Assembly (NCBI GenBank): GCA_019638025.1 | Contig: JAHBUO010000017.1 | Location: forward strand, 1-38,651 | Reading direction: 5' to 3' | Origin: Ignavibacteriaceae bacterium | GTDB taxonomy: Bacteria; Bacteroidota; Ignavibacteria; Ignavibacteriales; Ignavibacteriaceae | Length of the DNA stretch: 38,651 nucleotides | In this document: one piece after another, positions 18,254-26,741 of the stretch | Numbering within the stretch: the first letter of the stretch is position 1 | Layout: each line of letters begins with the position of its first letter | Translations under genes and position numbers: made by a program | Notes under the pieces: generated by a model | Databases searched by the model: none | Told to the model about the DNA's origin: nothing | What the model saw: only the letters and a program-made list of their open reading frames with translations

Positions 18254-19039
18254 ATGATACCTCGCTTATTGAGATTAAAACTCATCGCTTTTCTAAGTTT
18301 AATTTTACTTCTTGTCAATGGATGCACAAGTCGTGAAAAAATTGATAACATCGAACAACTCGCAGGGAAAGAATTTGCTGTTCCAACCGGAACTGTTGCC
18401 GATCAATTAGTTCAATCAAAATTCGCTGATGCAAAGTTCAAGTATTTCAATACTGTGCTTGATGCATGTATGGCAGTTAAATCCGGCAAAGCCGATGCTG
18501 CTGCATATGATGAACCAATCCTCAAAAATATTGCCGCAAAGAATCCGGGGCTTAAAGTTCTTCCTGATATGATAACCGTTGATAATTATGGCTTTGCTGT
18601 TCGTCTTGAAGAACCAAATATTAAAACAGCTATTGATGAGGTGATTGCAGAGCTAAAATCAACCGGCAAATATGATGAAATGATGAATCGATGGCTTCCT
18701 AAATCAGGTTCACCTGCTCCACTTCCTTCAATAAAATTGGACGGAACAAATGGAGTAATAAAATTCGGAACTTCAGCAGTTACCGAGCCCTTCTCATTTA
18801 TTGATGGAACACAAAAAGTCACCGGCTTTGATGTTGAGATTGCTTATTATATTGCTCAAAAACTTGGTATGCAATTGGAAGTAGTAAACATGGACTTCGG
18901 CGCAATGATTCCGGCTCTCATTTCTAAAAAAGTTGATATGATTGGGGCATGTATTACCATAACGGAAGAACGGGCTAAAAGTGTTCTCTTCTCAGAACCT
19001 TATTATAAAGGCGGTATTGCTGCATTAGTTAAAGAATAA
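18254..19039 (+). CDS. Circularly permuted family-3 solute-binding lipoprotein (first of operon)
   Basis: A 261-residue lipoprotein: signal peptide and lipobox with Cys24 (LVNGC). The mature protein then begins with what is normally the second half of an amino-acid-binding protein (about 33-150: IEQLAGKEFAVPTGTVAD, SGKADAAAYDEP, YGFAVRLEEP, GKYDEMMNRW). It ends with what is normally the first half (about 166-261: FGTSAVTEPFSF, GFDVEIAYYIAQKLG, MDFGAMIPAL, ITITEERAK, SEPYYKGG). Both halves are well conserved, including the Arg expected to bind the ligand carboxylate (TEER) and the Asp in YDEP expected to bind the amino group. The protein therefore looks like a working but circularly permuted polar-amino-acid receptor. 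The next gene starts 11 bp downstream and contains three similar permuted modules plus the permease. Ligand identity is unknown. Confidence 0.85.
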   Translation: MIPRLLRLKLIAFLSLILLLVNGCTSREKIDNIEQLAGKEFAVPTGTVADQLVQSKFADAKFKYFNTVLDACMAVKSGKADAAAYDEPILKNIAAKNPGLKVLPDMITVDNYGFAVRLEEPNIKTAIDEVIAELKSTGKYDEMMNRWLPKSGSPAPLPSIKLDGTNGVIKFGTSAVTEPFSFIDGTQKVTGFDVEIAYYIAQKLGMQLEVVNMDFGAMIPALISKKVDMIGACITITEERAKSVLFSEPYYKGGIAALVKE

Positions 19040-19050
19040 CAGGTTATAAA

Positions 19051-22032
19051 ATGAAAATCTATCGTTCGTTTTTTCTATTTCCTTTTTTTGCATTACTAAT
19101 TCTTAATGGCTGTTCTGATGCGAAGAAAGAATTAACTTCTCTTGATGACCTAAAAGAAATATCTATCGGAGCAATGACAGGCTCAACGGGAGAGCATCTT
19201 TCACTAACACGATTTACACAAGCCACTACAAAAAGTTTCGATGATATAATGGATGGCATAGCTGCACTTAAATCAGGACAAATTGATGCAGTAATTACAG
19301 CTTACCCGACTGCATTAAATGTTGTTAAACATAATCCTGATTTAACCATGATTGAAGAGCCGGTTGACTTCGAGAATACTTGCATAGCTGTAAGAAAAGA
19401 CGAACAAGAACTGCTAAATCAAATCAATCAAGCGATTGCTGAACTTCAGAATGACGGCACTTTGGCAGATATGAAAAAACGCTGGCTTAAGAAAGACCTT
19501 TCCCCTTATGAAGTTCCGGATATTAAACTTCCGGAAAGCGGGAAAGTACTAAAAGTCGGGACAAGCGCAACTCGAGAACCTTTCTGTTTTGTTAATGAGA
19601 AGCAAGAAATAACCGGACACGACGGAGAGCTGTCAAAAAGAATTGCTCAAAAACTGAATCGTCCAATTCAATTTTCCGACATGAAATTTTCCGCATTGAT
19701 TTCAGCTTTACAGTCGGGTAAAATTGATATTATCGCTGCCGGTATGACATCTACACCCGAAAGAGCTAAATCAGTAAATTTCACAAATCCATATTTTCAA
19801 AACTCTCAAGTTGTTATTGTTAAACGGATTGGAGAAGTTGATAATTCAACCTCTTCTTCACTAAGCCTAAAATCAGAAGAAGATATAAAGGATAAAAAGA
19901 TTGGTGTTCTTTTAGGCTCAGTTCACGATACATATGCAATGAAAAACTACCCTAAAGCTACAGTACTTCAGTATAAAAATCCTTCTGAACTTGTACTTGC
20001 AGTAAAATCGGGGAAAGTGGATGTTGCAATGTACACTCACGAAACTCTGTTGGAAGTTTTGAGAAGCGATAGTGAACTTGAAGGGCTCGGTGATACTATC
20101 TTCACAGTCCCAATCGGTATGGGTTTTAATAAATCCAATACAAAACTGAAAGATGAGTTTAACGATTTCTTAAAGACAATTAAGTCAAACGGTGTGTTTG
20201 ATGATATGGTTAAAAGATGGATTATAAACGGTACGACGGAAATGCCGGAAGTAAAATCTTCTAAATCGAATGGAACATTAATTGTCGGATTTGTTAGCGA
20301 TAAAGGACTCCCGTTCACTACGATAAAAGACAATAAGCTGATAGGTTTTGATATCGAAATATCAGAACGTTTCGCATCCTATATTAATAAAGCGTTGAAA
20401 CTTGTCGACATGGAATTCGGAAGTTTGATAATGGCTGCCGCAACCAATAAAATCGATATGATTTCAAGTACCTTGATGATAACTGAGGAACGTAAAAAAC
20501 AAATTGATTTTTCCGATCCCTATTATAGACTCGGTGCAAGCTTATTCGCCTTAAAGAAGAATGTTGCCCCAAAACCTTCTGCGCTCCTTAAATCTCTTGA
20601 CGACATCGCCGATAAAAAAGTCGGAGTATATGCCGGTACCGTTCATGATGCTTTTGTGATGGAGAAATATCCTAAAGCACAAATCTTCCGCTACAATAGC
20701 ACGCCTGATATGATTCTCGCACTCAAGACTAAAAAGATTGATGTCTCCTTTTTTGATTACTTCAGTGCTAAAGTAATATTAAAAGAGAATGAAGAAATTG
20801 GGATTCTTGCTGAAGATGCTCTCGATTTACCTCTCGGTTACGGTTTCAACAAGAAGAATCCACAGCTCAAGGAAAAATTTAATAACTATCTTAGAAAGAT
20901 TAAGCAAAACGGTACATTCGATACAATTTATACACGATGGTTTATCGATGACATCGAAAAAGCGAAAATGCCTGACTTCCCCAAAAAGGCTTTTAATTCC
21001 AAAGCAACACTTGGAGTATCGGTTGCCGATCTTCCTTATGTAGCTTATGTGAATAATGAGTATGTCGGCTTTGACATTGAATTATTAAAATCATTCGCTT
21101 ATGAAGAAGGTATAGACTTAAAAATAATCACAATGGATTTTTCTGCTCTTGTGGCGTCACTTGCTTCCGGAAAAGTTGATATTATCGCCGATGGTATTTG
21201 TATTACCGAAGAACGCTCCAAACAAGTTGATTTCTCAGATAAGTATCTCGACTTCAGAACAGCTGTTCTTGCACTTAAAAGTAATATGGGGGAAACAACA
21301 ATTACCGAAACAGATTCATCTTCTTTTTCAATCCCATTTATTGAATCATTAAAAAACAGCTTTTATAACAATATAATTGTCGAGAACAGATATTTATTAA
21401 TTATAGATGGTCTTAAAACAACCGGTCTCATCTCAATACTATCAATACTGTTCGGAACTCTTCTTGGCGGGTTGATATGTTATATGCGTATGGCTCGTAA
21501 TCAATTACTTTTAATTCCGGCTAAAGTTTATATCTCGCTTCTGCGAGGGACCCCTGTCCTTGTTATATTGATGATTATCTTTTATGTGGTTTTTGCTTCA
21601 GTCGATATAGACCCGGTTATAGTGGCTGTAATTGCTTTCGGTATGAACTTTGCTGCTTATGTTTCCGAAATGTTCCGCACCGGAATTGAGAGTGTTGACA
21701 AGGGACAAACCGAAGCCGGAATCGCTATTGGTTTTTCTAAGATTGAAACATTTATCTACATCATACTCCCTCAAGCGGCAAGAAGAATTCTTCCCGTCTA
21801 CAAAGGTGAACTGATTTCCCTTGTAAAGATGACTTCTATTGTCGGTTATATTGCGGTTCAAGATTTAACTAAAGCGAGCGATATTATCCGAAGCCGCACA
21901 TTCGATGCCTTCTTCCCCTTAATAATGGTAGCTGTTCTTTATTATTTGATTTCGTGGCTGCTGATGGTATCACTCGGTTATATCGAAAAACTATCAGGCA
22001 ATAAGGGAAGCGAAGAAAGGAGAGCATCATGA
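19051..22032 (+). CDS. Lipoprotein with three permuted solute-binding modules fused to a HisM/GlnP-type ABC permease
   Basis: A 993-residue protein. A lipoprotein signal ends at Cys21 (ILNGC). Six SBP_bac_3 half-domains follow in the order second-half/first-half, three times: second halves at about 28-155, 270-390 and 514-632, first halves at about 164-258, 407-503 and 650-744. Each second half starts with a SLDDLK-like segment and ends in a KRW/TRW motif; each first half contains ER (PERAKS, EERKKQ, EERSKQ). The last ~220 residues form a polar-amino-acid ABC permease with several helices and the loop EAGIAIGFSKIETFIYIILPQAARR. Receptor-permease fusions are known (for example GlnP of lactic acid bacteria), but with normally ordered domains. 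The Asp that usually binds the amino group is present only in the third second-half (FFDY); it is Ala and Thr in the first and second. The ATPase gene overlaps its stop by ATGA. Confidence 0.87.
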   Translation: MKIYRSFFLFPFFALLILNGCSDAKKELTSLDDLKEISIGAMTGSTGEHLSLTRFTQATTKSFDDIMDGIAALKSGQIDAVITAYPTALNVVKHNPDLTMIEEPVDFENTCIAVRKDEQELLNQINQAIAELQNDGTLADMKKRWLKKDLSPYEVPDIKLPESGKVLKVGTSATREPFCFVNEKQEITGHDGELSKRIAQKLNRPIQFSDMKFSALISALQSGKIDIIAAGMTSTPERAKSVNFTNPYFQNSQVVIVKRIGEVDNSTSSSLSLKSEEDIKDKKIGVLLGSVHDTYAMKNYPKATVLQYKNPSELVLAVKSGKVDVAMYTHETLLEVLRSDSELEGLGDTIFTVPIGMGFNKSNTKLKDEFNDFLKTIKSNGVFDDMVKRWIINGTTEMPEVKSSKSNGTLIVGFVSDKGLPFTTIKDNKLIGFDIEISERFASYINKALKLVDMEFGSLIMAAATNKIDMISSTLMITEERKKQIDFSDPYYRLGASLFALKKNVAPKPSALLKSLDDIADKKVGVYAGTVHDAFVMEKYPKAQIFRYNSTPDMILALKTKKIDVSFFDYFSAKVILKENEEIGILAEDALDLPLGYGFNKKNPQLKEKFNNYLRKIKQNGTFDTIYTRWFIDDIEKAKMPDFPKKAFNSKATLGVSVADLPYVAYVNNEYVGFDIELLKSFAYEEGIDLKIITMDFSALVASLASGKVDIIADGICITEERSKQVDFSDKYLDFRTAVLALKSNMGETTITETDSSSFSIPFIESLKNSFYNNIIVENRYLLIIDGLKTTGLISILSILFGTLLGGLICYMRMARNQLLLIPAKVYISLLRGTPVLVILMIIFYVVFASVDIDPVIVAVIAFGMNFAAYVSEMFRTGIESVDKGQTEAGIAIGFSKIETFIYIILPQAARRILPVYKGELISLVKMTSIVGYIAVQDLTKASDIIRSRTFDAFFPLIMVAVLYYLISWLLMVSLGYIEKLSGNKGSEERRAS

Positions 22033-23111
22033 TTCGAGTAGAAAAACTTTCTAAAGTATTCGGAAACGTTACTGTATTAAAAGAGATAAATGTTGAAATA
22101 CATAAAGGTGAAATAATTTCTATCATCGGTCCATCCGGGACAGGCAAGAGTACTTTTTTACGATGCTTAAACTTGCTTGAACAACCGACTTCAGGTAAAA
22201 TCTTTATTGATGAAATCGACATTCTCGATAAGAACACTAACGTGCCTAAACTACGGCAAAAGATGGGAATGGTTTTTCAATCATTCAACCTCTTTAATCA
22301 CTTAACTGTTTTAGAAAATTTAACTATCGGACAAACAAAGCTACTGAAGCGAGCTAAAGCCGAAGCTGAGTCAAGGGGACACGAATTACTGAAACTTGTA
22401 GGTCTTTCCGAAAAAGCAGAGAACTATGCAGATGAGTTATCCGGCGGACAAAAGCAGCGTGTAGCTATTGCGCGATGCTTATCGATGGACCCTGAAATAA
22501 TTCTATTCGATGAACCGACTTCTGCACTTGACCCAACTATGGTCAGTGAGGTTCTTGCAGTCATAAGAAGACTTGCTAAAGAAGGAATGACTATGGCAAT
22601 TGTTACTCACGAAATGGACTTTGCCCGTGATGTTTCAAACCGTGTTTTTTATATGGATGAAGGAATTATTTATGAGGACGGTTCACCTCAGCAAATTTTT
22701 CATTCACCTCAAAAAGAGAAAACTCGCGCTTTTATTAATCGCATAAGAAGTCTTAATTATTCGATAAGGAATACTAACTTCGATTTTTATGCTATGAATG
22801 GGGAAATTGAACATTTCTGCGAAAAGCATGTTTTACCCAAAAAAGTAGTTAATAATATTAAACTAATTTTTGAAGAACTGATTATAATTCACAACGCAGT
22901 TTATAATGAAGTTAGTATTGATGTAACTGTTTCATATTCCGAAAAGAATGAAGCAGTAGAACTTCTATTTACGTATAAAGGGAAAAATCTCAATCTACTT
23001 GAACTCAAAATGGATGACGATATAGGACAAAACATAATAAAAAACCTTTGTCAATCAATCACTTATTCATTCGATGCAGAATCAAACAAACTCTTTATTA
23101 CTCTCAAATGA
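22029..23111 (+). CDS. GlnQ-type ABC ATPase with C-terminal degenerate HATPase_c_2-like domain
   Basis: A 360-residue cytoplasmic protein. Residues 1 to about 245 are a complete amino-acid transporter ATPase: Walker A GPSGTGKST (34-42), Q-loop VFQSFNLFNHL, signature LSGGQKQRVAIARCL (from about 137), Walker B ILFDEPTSALDP and switch His in VTHEMDF. Typical GlnQ proteins end here. An extra 110 residues (about 250-360) resemble the anti-sigma/RsbW-like HATPase_c_2 fold: HFCEKHVLP, NIKLIFEELI, VTVSYSEKNEAVELLFTY, DIGQNIIKNLCQSITYSF and KLFITLK. The N-box Asn of that family is not at its expected place after FEEL, and the Asp of the ATP-binding box is absent, so this domain probably does not hydrolyse ATP. 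It may instead regulate the transporter or bind a partner. It overlaps both neighbours by ATGA. Confidence 0.86.
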   Translation: MIRVEKLSKVFGNVTVLKEINVEIHKGEIISIIGPSGTGKSTFLRCLNLLEQPTSGKIFIDEIDILDKNTNVPKLRQKMGMVFQSFNLFNHLTVLENLTIGQTKLLKRAKAEAESRGHELLKLVGLSEKAENYADELSGGQKQRVAIARCLSMDPEIILFDEPTSALDPTMVSEVLAVIRRLAKEGMTMAIVTHEMDFARDVSNRVFYMDEGIIYEDGSPQQIFHSPQKEKTRAFINRIRSLNYSIRNTNFDFYAMNGEIEHFCEKHVLPKKVVNNIKLIFEELIIIHNAVYNEVSIDVTVSYSEKNEAVELLFTYKGKNLNLLELKMDDDIGQNIIKNLCQSITYSFDAESNKLFITLK

Positions 23112-23887
23112 AACTAAGTATGAAATCAGCACTAATTGCGTTATCTCTATTCTTAATATTATCAAGTTGTAACAACGAAAAAGTGAAAATTACATCTCTT
23201 AATCAGTTATCGGGGAAAAGGATTTGTGTTCTCACAGGTTCAGCAGGTGATATGATTGCGAGGAAAGAATTCCCCGATGGAATCTTTTTAGATTTTGCCG
23301 GTTCAGCAGATGCGGCACTTGCAGTTAATGCCGGTAAAGCCGACGCTTTTGTTTACGACGAAAGTGTTCTAAATAAGATAGTTGAGAAAAATTCCGATTT
23401 ACTTATCCTTCCGGAGGTTGTTGCACATCAAGAAGTTGCAATTGCAATCGGCAAAGAAAATATCTTTCTAAAATCAAGGTTAGACACAGCCCTATCGATA
23501 CTCAGAAACAAAGGAATCCTTACAGAATTAAAGACCAAATGGGTTGAAACTCCTTATGCTACGCCCCCTCAAATTGATAAGGTAGAGTTGAACAAATATC
23601 AAACTACGCTTAAAATGGGGACTTGCGCAATCTATGAACCATACACTTTTATCTCAAATGGAATTCATACCGGACTTGATATTGACTTGCGGAATCACCT
23701 TTCCAAAATTCTAAACACGAACATTGAAACAATCGATATGGCTTTTGAGGGCTTAATACCTGCGCTTCAAGCAGGGAAAATTGATTTTGCAATCTCAAAC
23801 TTCACTGTTACGGATGAGAGAAAGAATTATATAAGTTATTCGACTCCATATCTGAAGAATAATATTTCAGTGTTAGTGAGGAGATAA
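23108..23887 (+). CDS. Circularly permuted family-3 solute-binding lipoprotein (last of operon)
   Basis: A 259-residue lipoprotein with Cys21 in the lipobox (ILSSC). It starts at the ATG that overlaps the ATPase stop (ATGA); an ATG four codons later is the alternative. As in the first gene of the operon, the normal second half of an amino-acid-binding protein comes first (LNQLSGKRICVLTGSAGD, NAGKADAFVYDES, LKTKW at about 28-150). The normal first half comes last (MGTCAIYEPYTF, TGLDIDLRNHLS, FEGLIPALQAGKIDFAI, TVTDERKN, STPYLKN at about 164-259). The amino-group Asp (YDES) and carboxylate Arg (DER) are both present. It is probably an alternative receptor, or a receptor for a second ligand, delivering to the shared permease. 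A hairpin 4 bp downstream of the stop closes the operon. Confidence 0.85.
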   Translation: MKLSMKSALIALSLFLILSSCNNEKVKITSLNQLSGKRICVLTGSAGDMIARKEFPDGIFLDFAGSADAALAVNAGKADAFVYDESVLNKIVEKNSDLLILPEVVAHQEVAIAIGKENIFLKSRLDTALSILRNKGILTELKTKWVETPYATPPQIDKVELNKYQTTLKMGTCAIYEPYTFISNGIHTGLDIDLRNHLSKILNTNIETIDMAFEGLIPALQAGKIDFAISNFTVTDERKNYISYSTPYLKNNISVLVRR

Positions 23888-23890
23888 ATA

Positions 23891-23929
23891 GAGCATTACA
23901 TACTTGATATTATTTGGTATGCAATGCTC
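23891..23929. terminator. Bidirectional hairpin terminator
   Basis: GAGCATTACATAC (23891-23903) pairs with GTATGCAATGCTC (23917-23929), 13 bp with a single A-C mismatch and a 13-nt loop. It lies between the convergent permuted-SBP operon and clpB. T-rich sequence follows on the minus strand (TATTTATC), and only modestly on the plus strand. Confidence 0.72.
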
Positions 23930-23945
23930 CATTAAATATGATTTA

Positions 23946-26567
23946 TCACTTTTTAGTAAATGCTAAATGTCCTTTGTCGCCATACTCAACTCTAACCGTA
24001 TCACCGTTAACAAAACTTCCCATTAGTATGTGCTGTGAGAGTGGATTAATTAAATATCGCTGAACAGTTCGCTTTAACGGACGTGCGCCAAATGTAACAT
24101 CGTAACCAATATGGGCAAGCCAATCTTTTGCTTCCTCAGTAATTTCGAGAGTAATATCCTTTTCATTCAACATTGAAGCTACTCTCGCAATTTGCAACTC
24201 AACTATTGCACGAATTTCAGACTTCAGTAAAGGCTTGAATAAGACTACTTCATCTATTCGATTTAAAAATTCCGGCTTAATTGTTTTCCTTAATAAATCA
24301 GTAAGTTGTAATCTCAAATGCCCCATCTTCGAATTGAAATTCTCTTCATCGAGATTCATTAATTCTTCTTGAATTATATGTGACCCCAAATTTGAAGTCA
24401 TAATTATTATCGTATTCTTAAAGTTTACTGTTCTTCCTTGATTATCGGTTAATCGTCCGTCATCAAGCACTTGAAGTAAAACATTAAAAACATCAGGATG
24501 CGCCTTTTCAATCTCGTCAAGGAGTAAAACCGAGTAAGGTCTTCTGCGGACTGCCTCCGTCAATTGTCCTCCTTCTTCATAACCGACATAGCCGGGAGGG
24601 GCACCAATTAAGCGTGAAACCGAAAACTTCTCCATATACTCCGACATATCAATTCTCACCATAGCATGCTCATCATCAAAGAGAAACTCAGCTAATGCTC
24701 TCGCCAATTCGGTTTTCCCGACACCTGTTGTACCTAAAAAGATGAATGACCCGATAGGTCTGTTACTGTCTTGCAAGCCTGCCCTTGATCTTCGTATAGC
24801 ATTTGCTACTGCAATCACGGCGTCATCCTGTCCTACTACTCTTTTATGAAGTTCATCTTCCAATCGAAGTAATTTACTCCTTTCACTCTCAAGCATTTTG
24901 CTAACCGGAATCCCCGTCCACTTTGCTACAATCTCTGCAATGTCTTCAGCATCAACCTCTTCCTTTAACATCTTTTTTGATTTCTGAACTTCGGCTAAAA
25001 GTTGAGTATCTTCTTTCATTCTTTTTTCAAGTGAAGTTATTCTTCCGTAGCGAATTTCGGCGACTTTGCCCAAATCTCCTTCTCGCTCAAATCTGTCGGC
25101 TTCAGCTTTAAGCTTTTCAATTTCACTTTTATTATTTCTTATCGATTGAATTTTCTCTTTTTCCAAATTCCAATGAAGCTTGAGACTGTTTTTCTCTTCA
25201 TTATATTGACTTAATTCCTCTTCCAGATCAATTAATCTTTTTGCCGAAGCATCATCACTTTCACGTTTCAATGCTTCTCTCTCGATTTCAAGCTGTTTAA
25301 TTTTTCTCTCGATTGCATCAAGCTCTTCGGGCATTGAATCGATTTCAATTCTTAACTTTGAAGCCGATTCGTCAACTAAATCAATTGCTTTATCGGGAAG
25401 AAATCTGTCTGAGATATATCGATTAGACAACTGAACTGCAGCTACAATAGCACCGTCGGTAATTCTAACACCGTGATGAACTTCATATCGTTCCTTTAAT
25501 CCGCGCAAAATCGAAATGGCATCTTCTTCAGAAGGTTCATTTACCAACACAGGCTGAAATCTTCTCTCTAAAGCTGCATCTTTTTCAATATATTTTTTGT
25601 ATTCATTCAGAGTAGTAGCGCCTACACAATGCAAATCTCCACGCGCTAATGCAGGCTTTAAGATGTTTGCTGCATCAACAGCTCCTTCCGCAGAACCTGC
25701 TCCAACGAGAGTATGAAGTTCGTCGATAAAAAGAATAACTTCACCGTTTGCATCTTGAACTTCCTTTAGAACCGCTTTAATTCTCTCTTCAAACTGACCC
25801 CGATACTGCGCCCCCGCTATTAATGCGGCTAAATCGAGGGCAACTATTCTCTTTGTTTTAAGATTTTCCGGAACATCCCCCGAAATTATTCTGTGAGCAA
25901 GACCTTCGGCGATTGCAGTTTTGCCGACTCCGGGCTCTCCAATCAAGACAGGATTATTTTTTGTCCGTCTGGATAATACTTGCAACACTCTTCGTATCTC
26001 TTCATCTCTTCCGATTACCGGGTCAAGTTTTCCTCGTTTGGCAAGTTCATTTAAATCACGCCCGAACTTTTTTAATGATTGATATGTATCTTCTGCATTT
26101 TGTGATGTGACACGCTGAGTTCCTCTAACCTCTTTTAAAGCGGTTAGGATAATGTTGTGATTAATTCCGCTGTCCCTTAATAATTGTCCCGCTTTACCTG
26201 AATCTTCAGACAAAGCCAAAAGTATATGTTCGGTGGAGACAAATTCATCTTTAAGATTTTTTGCTTCTTCCATCGACTTATCAAACAGCTTAGCAAGAGG
26301 TTGCGACATCTGTTGATTACCGAGTCCTGATGCCCCCGATACTTTAGGCAGCTGCTCGAGTAGTTCTAACGTTTTTATTTTGATTCTGTCAGAATTGGCT
26401 CCGGTCTTCTGAATAATTACATCAGCAATACCCCCTTTTTCTTCAACAAGTGAAGCGAGGAGATGTTCGGGTTCTAATACTTGATTTCCATAGTTCTGTG
26501 CAATCTCAAGTGAGTTTTGAATTATCTCTTGAGCTTTTATAGTAAACTTATTTTGATTGAAAGACAT
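23946..26567 (-). CDS. clpB: ATP-dependent disaggregase ClpB
   Basis: An 873-residue cytoplasmic Hsp100 chaperone that rescues aggregated proteins with DnaK. In order: Clp N-terminal domain ([14 protein letters not shown], with two repeats), AAA-1 with Walker A GEPGVGKT near 208 and [12 protein letters not shown], the long coiled-coil middle domain characteristic of ClpB (about 400-530), AAA-2 with GTTGVGKTE near 611 and [13 protein letters not shown], and the C-terminal small domain ([14 protein letters not shown]). Length and motif spacing match E. coli ClpB. I chose the ATG at 26567, not the in-frame upstream codon at 26579, because GGAGGA lies just before it and the conserved N-terminus starts there. 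I saw no CIRCE element or other obvious heat-shock operator in the 160-bp divergent region upstream. Confidence 0.98.
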   Translation of the reverse strand: MSFNQNKFTIKAQEIIQNSLEIAQNYGNQVLEPEHLLASLVEEKGGIADVIIQKTGANSDRIKIKTLELLEQLPKVSGASGLGNQQMSQPLAKLFDKSMEEAKNLKDEFVSTEHILLALSEDSGKAGQLLRDSGINHNIILTALKEVRGTQRVTSQNAEDTYQSLKKFGRDLNELAKRGKLDPVIGRDEEIRRVLQVLSRRTKNNPVLIGEPGVGKTAIAEGLAHRIISGDVPENLKTKRIVALDLAALIAGAQYRGQFEERIKAVLKEVQDANGEVILFIDELHTLVGAGSAEGAVDAANILKPALARGDLHCVGATTLNEYKKYIEKDAALERRFQPVLVNEPSEEDAISILRGLKERYEVHHGVRITDGAIVAAVQLSNRYISDRFLPDKAIDLVDESASKLRIEIDSMPEELDAIERKIKQLEIEREALKRESDDASAKRLIDLEEELSQYNEEKNSLKLHWNLEKEKIQSIRNNKSEIEKLKAEADRFEREGDLGKVAEIRYGRITSLEKRMKEDTQLLAEVQKSKKMLKEEVDAEDIAEIVAKWTGIPVSKMLESERSKLLRLEDELHKRVVGQDDAVIAVANAIRRSRAGLQDSNRPIGSFIFLGTTGVGKTELARALAEFLFDDEHAMVRIDMSEYMEKFSVSRLIGAPPGYVGYEEGGQLTEAVRRRPYSVLLLDEIEKAHPDVFNVLLQVLDDGRLTDNQGRTVNFKNTIIIMTSNLGSHIIQEELMNLDEENFNSKMGHLRLQLTDLLRKTIKPEFLNRIDEVVLFKPLLKSEIRAIVELQIARVASMLNEKDITLEITEEAKDWLAHIGYDVTFGARPLKRTVQRYLINPLSQHILMGSFVNGDTVRVEYGDKGHLAFTKK

Positions 26568-26741
26568 AGTTCCTCCCACATTTCATATTTTCATATATTC
26601 AACTTTTCAAAAATAACATTCTATTGTTTATCTAACAGCATTTCCTTTACTAACCATAATTAATGCTATTGCAAATGAAATGCTTTTTATTTAGTTATGA
26701 AACCACATTTTAATATTTTAATCAGTTTAGACGGAAATTGA

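Noticed and set aside
18254..19039. The first permuted lipoprotein as a truncated or frameshifted normal receptor
   Set aside because: A complete signal peptide and lipobox precede the second-half domain, both halves are full length and well conserved, and the same order repeats in four more modules.
26568..26741. Heat-shock operator upstream of clpB
   Set aside because: No CIRCE-like inverted repeat or convincing sigma32-like promoter could be found in the divergent region.
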